29,338 nucleotides of DNA from Clostridia bacterium (GTDB lineage: Bacteria; Bacillota; Clostridia; TANB77; UBA1234): positions 1-29,338 of the forward strand of contig CAAEBC010000045.1 in the NCBI GenBank assembly GCA_900753975.1, in the 5' to 3' direction. The translations under genes and the position numbers were made by a program. The notes beneath the pieces were generated by a model. It was not told the DNA's origin, searched no databases, and saw only the letters and a program-made list of their open reading frames with translations. How positions within the stretch are numbered: position 1 is the first letter of the stretch; each line of letters starts with the position of its first letter. This document shows positions 25,191 through 29,338 of this stretch, one piece after another.

Positions 25191-25921
25191 AAAATATAAC
25201 TTTAAAAAAAGAAGATATTGGAAAAGGAAAATTAGTCCTTATTAATCCAGATTATACATTGAAAAGTACAATAAATAATCTAGTATCCTTTGATGAAGAA
25301 TACAACAATATCAAATTAAATAATATAGCAAATTATTCTTTACACTTAATACTGAATAATATAAATGCTGAAAATAAAATAGTCCCTGTAAGCGGGTATA
25401 GAACACTTGAAGAACAAAAAGATATATATAATACATCTTTAAAAGAGAATGGCAGAGAATATACACAAAAATATGTTGCACTACCTAATGCTAGTGAACA
25501 TCAAACAGGTTTAGCGATAGATTTAGCATTAAATGAGGGAAATATTGATTTTATTTGTCCTAAGTTTCCTTATTATGGTATATGCCAAAATTTTAGAAAT
25601 ATTGCTCCAAAATATGGCTTTATTGAGAGATATAAAGACGAAAAGAAAGCAATCACGAAAATATCAAAAGAAGAGTGGCATTTTCGATATGTTGGTTATC
25701 CACATTCAAAAATAATAACAGAAAAAGATATTTGTTTAGAAGAATATATAGATTTTTTGAAAGATTTTATATATCCAAATAAGCCTTTAATTTATGAAGA
25801 ATATAAGATATTTTTCATTCCTTATAAAGAAGAAAGTATTAGTTTAGAGGTGGAGGAAAATTATAATATTTCTGGAAACAATGTTGATGGATTTATTTTA
25901 ACTATCAAAAGAGAAAAATAA
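25187..25921 (+). CDS. vanXY: VanXY bifunctional D,D-dipeptidase/D,D-carboxypeptidase
   Basis: 244-residue zinc peptidase of family M15B that removes D-Ala-D-Ala and trims pentapeptide ends. Active-site elements seen: SGYR (Arg72), SEHQTGLAIDL with zinc ligands His105 and Asp112, and EEWHFRYVG with the catalytic Glu162 and third ligand His165. There is no signal peptide, so it acts in the cytoplasm, as in other VanXY proteins. The start overlaps the vanG stop as ATGA, and its stop overlaps the next start as TAATG. Confidence 0.93.
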   Translation: MKNITLKKEDIGKGKLVLINPDYTLKSTINNLVSFDEEYNNIKLNNIANYSLHLILNNINAENKIVPVSGYRTLEEQKDIYNTSLKENGREYTQKYVALPNASEHQTGLAIDLALNEGNIDFICPKFPYYGICQNFRNIAPKYGFIERYKDEKKAITKISKEEWHFRYVGYPHSKIITEKDICLEEYIDFLKDFIYPNKPLIYEEYKIFFIPYKEESISLEVEENYNISGNNVDGFILTIKREK

Positions 25922-26916
25922 TGAGTAAAAAAATAAATATTGATATATGGAGATTTATAGTATCGTTCTTGATTGTTGCTATACATATTTCACCATTTGC
26001 CAAAATTAGTCCTGAATTTGATTTCTTCTTTACAAGAATATTAGGAAGAATAGCAGTTCCTTTATTTCTAATGATAACTGGATATTATATATTAGACAGG
26101 GCTTTAAAAGATAAACAAATTTTAGTTGACTATACAAAGAAAATACTAAAAATTTATCTTCTTTGCATATTACTTTATTTACCAATAAATATTTATATGG
26201 GTAGTTTTAAGAACATTGATATTATTACAATATTAAAAGATTTTTTTATAAATGGAACATTATATCATTTATGGTATTTTCCAGCACTTATTGTTGGAGT
26301 GTGGATTACATATTATTTAGTTAAAAAATTAGGACGAAAAAAGACTTTAATTGCAACGATATTATTATACATAATAGGTGTGTTTGGAGATAGTTATTAT
26401 GGCATAACTATTATGAATCAGATTACAAAAAATATATATGAATTAATTTTTAATATTTTTGATTATACGAGAAATGGTTTATTCTATGTACCAATATTTA
26501 TATGTTTAGGACATATTATAAAGGCAGGCACAAGAAAAACCACAAAGTTTGATTTATTGTATGCTTTATTATTCTTTATTCTTATGAGTGTGGAAGGAAG
26601 TATTTTACATTATTATAATTTACAAAGACACGATAGTATGTATTTATTTTTACTTCCGCTTATGTACTTCTTGTTTTGCTATTTAATGGATCATAGTAAA
26701 ACATCAAATAAGAAAATAAGAAATATTGCAACATATATTTATATTTTCCACCCACTTTTTATTGTAGGAATTAGGTTTGTTTCTGGCATTATTGGAATGG
26801 ATAAAATATTTGTTGAAAATAATTTAATACTTTATCTGTTGGTTTGTATAACAACAACAATATTTGCCTTTTTAATAGAAAAAATAAAGGAAGTAGTAAA
26901 AAATGAAAGAAAATAA
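25921..26916 (+). CDS. vanT: VanT membrane (acyltransferase-3-like) half, split from the racemase
   Basis: 331 residues with about ten membrane segments, starting MSKKINIDIWRFIVSFLIVA and containing RILGRIAVPLFLMITGYYIL, the acyltransferase-3 type of fold. In VanT this half is thought to carry L-serine uptake. VanT of vanC and vanG clusters is one protein of about 700 residues; here the frame stops at TAA 26914-26916 just after the last helix. Removing one A from the AAAA run at 26910-26913 would read through into the racemase (NERNNLLKDRAWIEID). Translation starts at the overlapping TAATG. Confidence 0.88.
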   Translation: MSKKINIDIWRFIVSFLIVAIHISPFAKISPEFDFFFTRILGRIAVPLFLMITGYYILDRALKDKQILVDYTKKILKIYLLCILLYLPINIYMGSFKNIDIITILKDFFINGTLYHLWYFPALIVGVWITYYLVKKLGRKKTLIATILLYIIGVFGDSYYGITIMNQITKNIYELIFNIFDYTRNGLFYVPIFICLGHIIKAGTRKTTKFDLLYALLFFILMSVEGSILHYYNLQRHDSMYLFLLPLMYFLFCYLMDHSKTSNKKIRNIATYIYIFHPLFIVGIRFVSGIIGMDKIFVENNLILYLLVCITTTIFAFLIEKIKEVVKNERK

Positions 26917-28036
26917 TTTGTTAAAAGACAGAGCGTGGATTGAAATTGATTTAGACAATTTAGTAAATAATATAAGTGAAATAAAAAAAATAATTTCTCC
27001 AAAGACAAAGATAATGGCAGTTGTAAAAGCAAATGCTTATGGACACGGGGCATTATTAACATCAAGAAAATTATCAGAAATTGGTATAACTGATTTTGCA
27101 GTGGCTACATTAGAAGAAGGTATATATTTAAGAAAAAATAATATACAAGGTAATATCTTAATATTAGGTTTTACTAATTTTGATGATTTAGAATATGTTA
27201 TAAAATATGATTTAATTCAAACTATTATAGATTATGATTATTCTGAAAGGATAAAAGAATTAAATCTTGATGAAAAGTTAAAATGCCATATAAAAATAAA
27301 TACTGGTATGAATAGATTAGGAGAAAAATATAATCATTTAGATAAATTATATAAGATTTACGAAAATGAAAAATTAAATATTTTAGGAACATTTAGTCAT
27401 TTATGCGTTGCAGATTCTAACACAAAAGAAAATATTGATTTTACTAACCGACAAATAGAATTATTTAATGAAACTATAAAAAGAATTAAAATGAAAGGAT
27501 ATGATACTGGAAAAGTGCATTTACAGAGTAGTTATGGTGTAATAAATTATACTGGATTAGACTATGATTATGTGCGAGTTGGTATTCTTATGTATGGAAT
27601 AAATAGTTCATACGAGTCATATCAATTAACACATTTGAACTTAAAACCTGTTTTGTCATTGAAAGCCAGAATTACAAGTGTAAAAGAAATAAATAAAAAC
27701 GATTCTGTTAGTTATGGAAGAACATACATTGCAACAGAAAATGGAAAAATTGCCTCTGTATCAATAGGATATGCAGATGGAATACCGAGAAATTTATCTA
27801 ACCAAAATATGCAAGTCAAAATAAATGAAAGTTATGGTACTGTAATAGGTAGAATTTGTATGGATCAATTACTAATTGATATTTCTGATATATCAAATGT
27901 AAAAGTTGGAGATATTATAACAATTATAGGAGAAGATAAGAATATTACTGCTGAACAAGTCGCTGATAAAGCAGATACTATTACAAATGAATTGCTATGC
28001 AGACTTGGAGATAGACTAGCAAGAATTATTGTCTGA
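26903..28036 (+). CDS. vanT: VanT serine racemase half (alanine racemase fold)
   Basis: 377 residues of a PLP-dependent racemase converting L-Ser to D-Ser for VanG. The PLP lysine lies in AVVKANAYGHG (Lys42). The phosphate-binding and dimer motifs include SSYGVINYTG, DYVRVGILMYGI, SYGRTYIATENG, SIGYADGIPRNL and GRICMDQLLIDIS. The ATG at 26903 lies inside the membrane-half frame and has AAAGGAAG (26886-26893) upstream, so it can be translated alone. The sequence ends ARIIV, as expected of a complete racemase. Its TGA (28034-28036) falls at the junction with the integrase remnant. Confidence 0.9.
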   Translation: MKENNLLKDRAWIEIDLDNLVNNISEIKKIISPKTKIMAVVKANAYGHGALLTSRKLSEIGITDFAVATLEEGIYLRKNNIQGNILILGFTNFDDLEYVIKYDLIQTIIDYDYSERIKELNLDEKLKCHIKINTGMNRLGEKYNHLDKLYKIYENEKLNILGTFSHLCVADSNTKENIDFTNRQIELFNETIKRIKMKGYDTGKVHLQSSYGVINYTGLDYDYVRVGILMYGINSSYESYQLTHLNLKPVLSLKARITSVKEINKNDSVSYGRTYIATENGKIASVSIGYADGIPRNLSNQNMQVKINESYGTVIGRICMDQLLIDISDISNVKVGDIITIIGEDKNITAEQVADKADTITNELLCRLGDRLARIIV

Positions 28037-29102
28037 TTTTTTGGAAAGAATTTATAATTATTGTAAAACAAATCTGAAATATAATACTATACAAGCCTAT
28101 GAAACTTTGATAAAAAAATATATTAAATCATATATTGGCAAGTATAGGTTATCAACAATTACAAGTGTAAGATTAAATACTTTTATAACGGAACTTTGTG
28201 AAGAATACGATTTTTCAAGGGCATATTTTAAAAGCATACTAAAAGTTGTTAAATGGTCTTTTCGTGATGCTTGTGATTTATATGGTTTTCTTAAATATAA
28301 TCCAGCAATAACATTATGACTTCCAAGATTAGATAAAGAAAAAGAAGATATTAAACATTTATATTCTCAAGATGAAATTGACACTATATTAAATAGATTT
28401 AAAGATAACGAAACATTCACTTGTGCATTTTTAACCTCTTGTTACACTGGAATGAGAACAGGAGAAGTATTTGCTTTGACTTGGGACGATATTGATCTAG
28501 AAAATGGAATAATATCTATCAAACATAATGTATATGATAAACCAAAAGAAGAAAAATGTAGATGGTTTATTGGAACAACTAAAACATTTGCAGGAAAAAG
28601 AAAAATTCACATTAGTGAAACATTGTTAAGTGCATTAAAAAACTATCAAAAAAAGCAACAGTTGTATCAGAAATTATATGGGAAAAAATATAATTATTAC
28701 CACATTGAAGATGTGGTAAATGAATATGGTAAAGCAGTAGAAAAAAGAATTGTAATAAATGATAATACAAAAAGGTATAAAGAAAAAATTAATCTTGTTT
28801 TTACAAAAGAAAATGGTTTGTATGTAGGAACTGATTTAACAAGATATCCATTTAAAATTATTCATAATGAATTAGGAATTAAAAAATTTAGATTCTATGA
28901 TTTAAGAGGAAGTTATGCAACAAAGATATTAACAAATGGAATTGAAATAAGAGATGTTGCAGATATACTTGGACATAGAAATGTAGAAACAACAGAAAAT
29001 TATTATATTTCAAGTACAGAAAAATCTAAACGATTAGCAACTGATGTTTTTGATAAGATAACAAAATCTGAAATTATAGAAGAAATTATTAAATATAAAT
29101 AA
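28037..29102 (+). pseudogene. Tyrosine integrase, core-binding and catalytic domains, with an in-frame stop
   Basis: The frame starting DFLERIYNYCKTNLKYNTIQ is the SAM-like core-binding domain of phage-type integrases. It continues past a TGA at 28317-28319 into LPRLDKEKEDIKHLYSQDEI with no frame change, so one base (CGA to TGA is likely) broke it. The catalytic domain shows GMRTGEVFALTW (Arg), TKTFAGKRKIHI (Lys), FYDLRGSYAT (second Arg) and LGHRNVETTENYY with His/Arg and the tyrosine nucleophile. The arm domain is missing here and found at 20778. ATG 28452 could start only a fragment. No product able to integrate is expected. Confidence 0.88.
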
Positions 29103-29115
29103 TTGGATAGATTCA

Positions 29116-29144
29116 TTGATAAAAACAAATATTTATAGTATAAT
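29116..29144 (+). promoter_or_regulatory. Putative promoter downstream of the integrase
   Basis: TTGATA (29116-29121), 17 bp, TATAAT (29139-29144). A perfect 7-bp inverted repeat, AATGTGC (29146-29152) and GCACATT (29166-29172), follows immediately. No gene is seen before the window ends. Confidence 0.55.
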
Positions 29145-29170
29145 GAATGTGCAAAAATACAAAACGCACA

Positions 29171-29236
29171 TTGGTAAATATATGATATAGATAGTATAAT
29201 GACCGTAGTAAATGAATGCAAACATTGTTTGCGATT
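29171..29236 (+). promoter_or_regulatory. Second promoter-like site and palindrome at the right edge
   Basis: TTGGTA (29171-29176), 18 bp, TATAAT (29195-29200), followed by GCAAAC-ATT-GTTTGC (29218-29232), a perfect 6-bp palindrome. The box AGTATAATGA occurs in both promoters, 56 bp apart, suggesting duplication. ATGCAAACATT at 29216 is also found at 20693 after secA, a weak att candidate. Confidence 0.4.
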
Positions 29237-29338
29237 TGTTTGCAAGAGAGAAATATTTATAATAACAAAAATACTATAAATATTATAAATATAATAGGTT
29301 ACCAAAACGATAAAACCTTGAAATATCAATAATATTAT

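Larger units (their letters stand above)
20778..29102 (+). mobile_element. Tyrosine integrase gene interrupted by a vanG-type resistance cassette
   Basis: The integrase N-terminal arm domain (20778 to about 20955) and its core-binding plus catalytic domains (about 28037-29102) lie on the same strand and in the right order, about 7.1 kb apart. Everything between is foreign to an integrase: half an alpha/beta hydrolase and a complete van cluster. The joined pieces would give about 410 residues, the usual size. The host boundary on the left is the secA terminator; the right boundary is not seen in the window. Confidence 0.75.

Noticed and set aside
28317..28319. TGA as selenocysteine or as tryptophan in an alternative code
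   Set aside because: TGA ends several genes here (for example vanG and the racemase) and Trp is TGG elsewhere; no SECIS-like need in an integrase. A nonsense mutation is simpler.

Overview
The window looks like chromosome of a very AT-rich Bacillota, most likely a gut-type clostridium. The evidence is a CIRCE-controlled hrcA-grpE-dnaK-dnaJ-rsmE block, the yicC-remA-rpoZ-secA order, strong AGGAGG-type ribosome sites, and TGA used as an ordinary stop. All convincing genes lie on the + strand. No tRNA, rRNA or CRISPR array was recognised.

Layout. (1) 1-2370: the end of a helix-turn-helix protein, possibly a REP-associated transposase, two hypothetical membrane or exported proteins, and a cluster of short palindromic repeats with tandem duplications. 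(2) 2371-6345: three unrecognised genes in one apparent operon, the last broken by a frameshift. (3) 6412-10143: uvrB, a cytidylate-kinase-like gene and an HD-domain gene. (4) 10186-10330: a 145-bp element with perfect 42-bp inverted arms. (5) 10367-15993: the HrcA/CIRCE heat-shock operon and rsmE. (6) 16018-20670: a small membrane protein, yicC, remA, rpoZ and secA. (7) 20778-29102: a vancomycin-resistance cluster of the VanG (D-Ala-D-Ser) type lying inside a tyrosine-integrase gene.

The van genes form a coherent pathway. VanS and VanR sense the drug and switch on transcription. The racemase half of VanT makes D-serine and its membrane half is thought to bring in L-serine. VanG joins D-Ala to D-Ser, and VanXY removes the normal D-Ala ends. 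VanW is an accessory of unknown role. No vanY or vanU is present. VanT, normally one protein of about 700 residues, is split into two overlapping frames by what looks like a single extra A.

The integrase DNA-binding arm (20778 to about 20955) and its core plus catalytic domain (about 28037-29102) flank the van cassette. They read as two pieces of one gene, and the second piece carries an additional in-frame TGA. The vanT stop codon sits at the right junction. The left piece is fused in frame to the C-terminal half of an unrelated alpha/beta hydrolase. The most notable observations are this integrase-embedded vanG cassette, the uncharacterised 822-aa gene cluster, the long palindrome before hrcA, and the REP-like repeats next to a possible transposase end.
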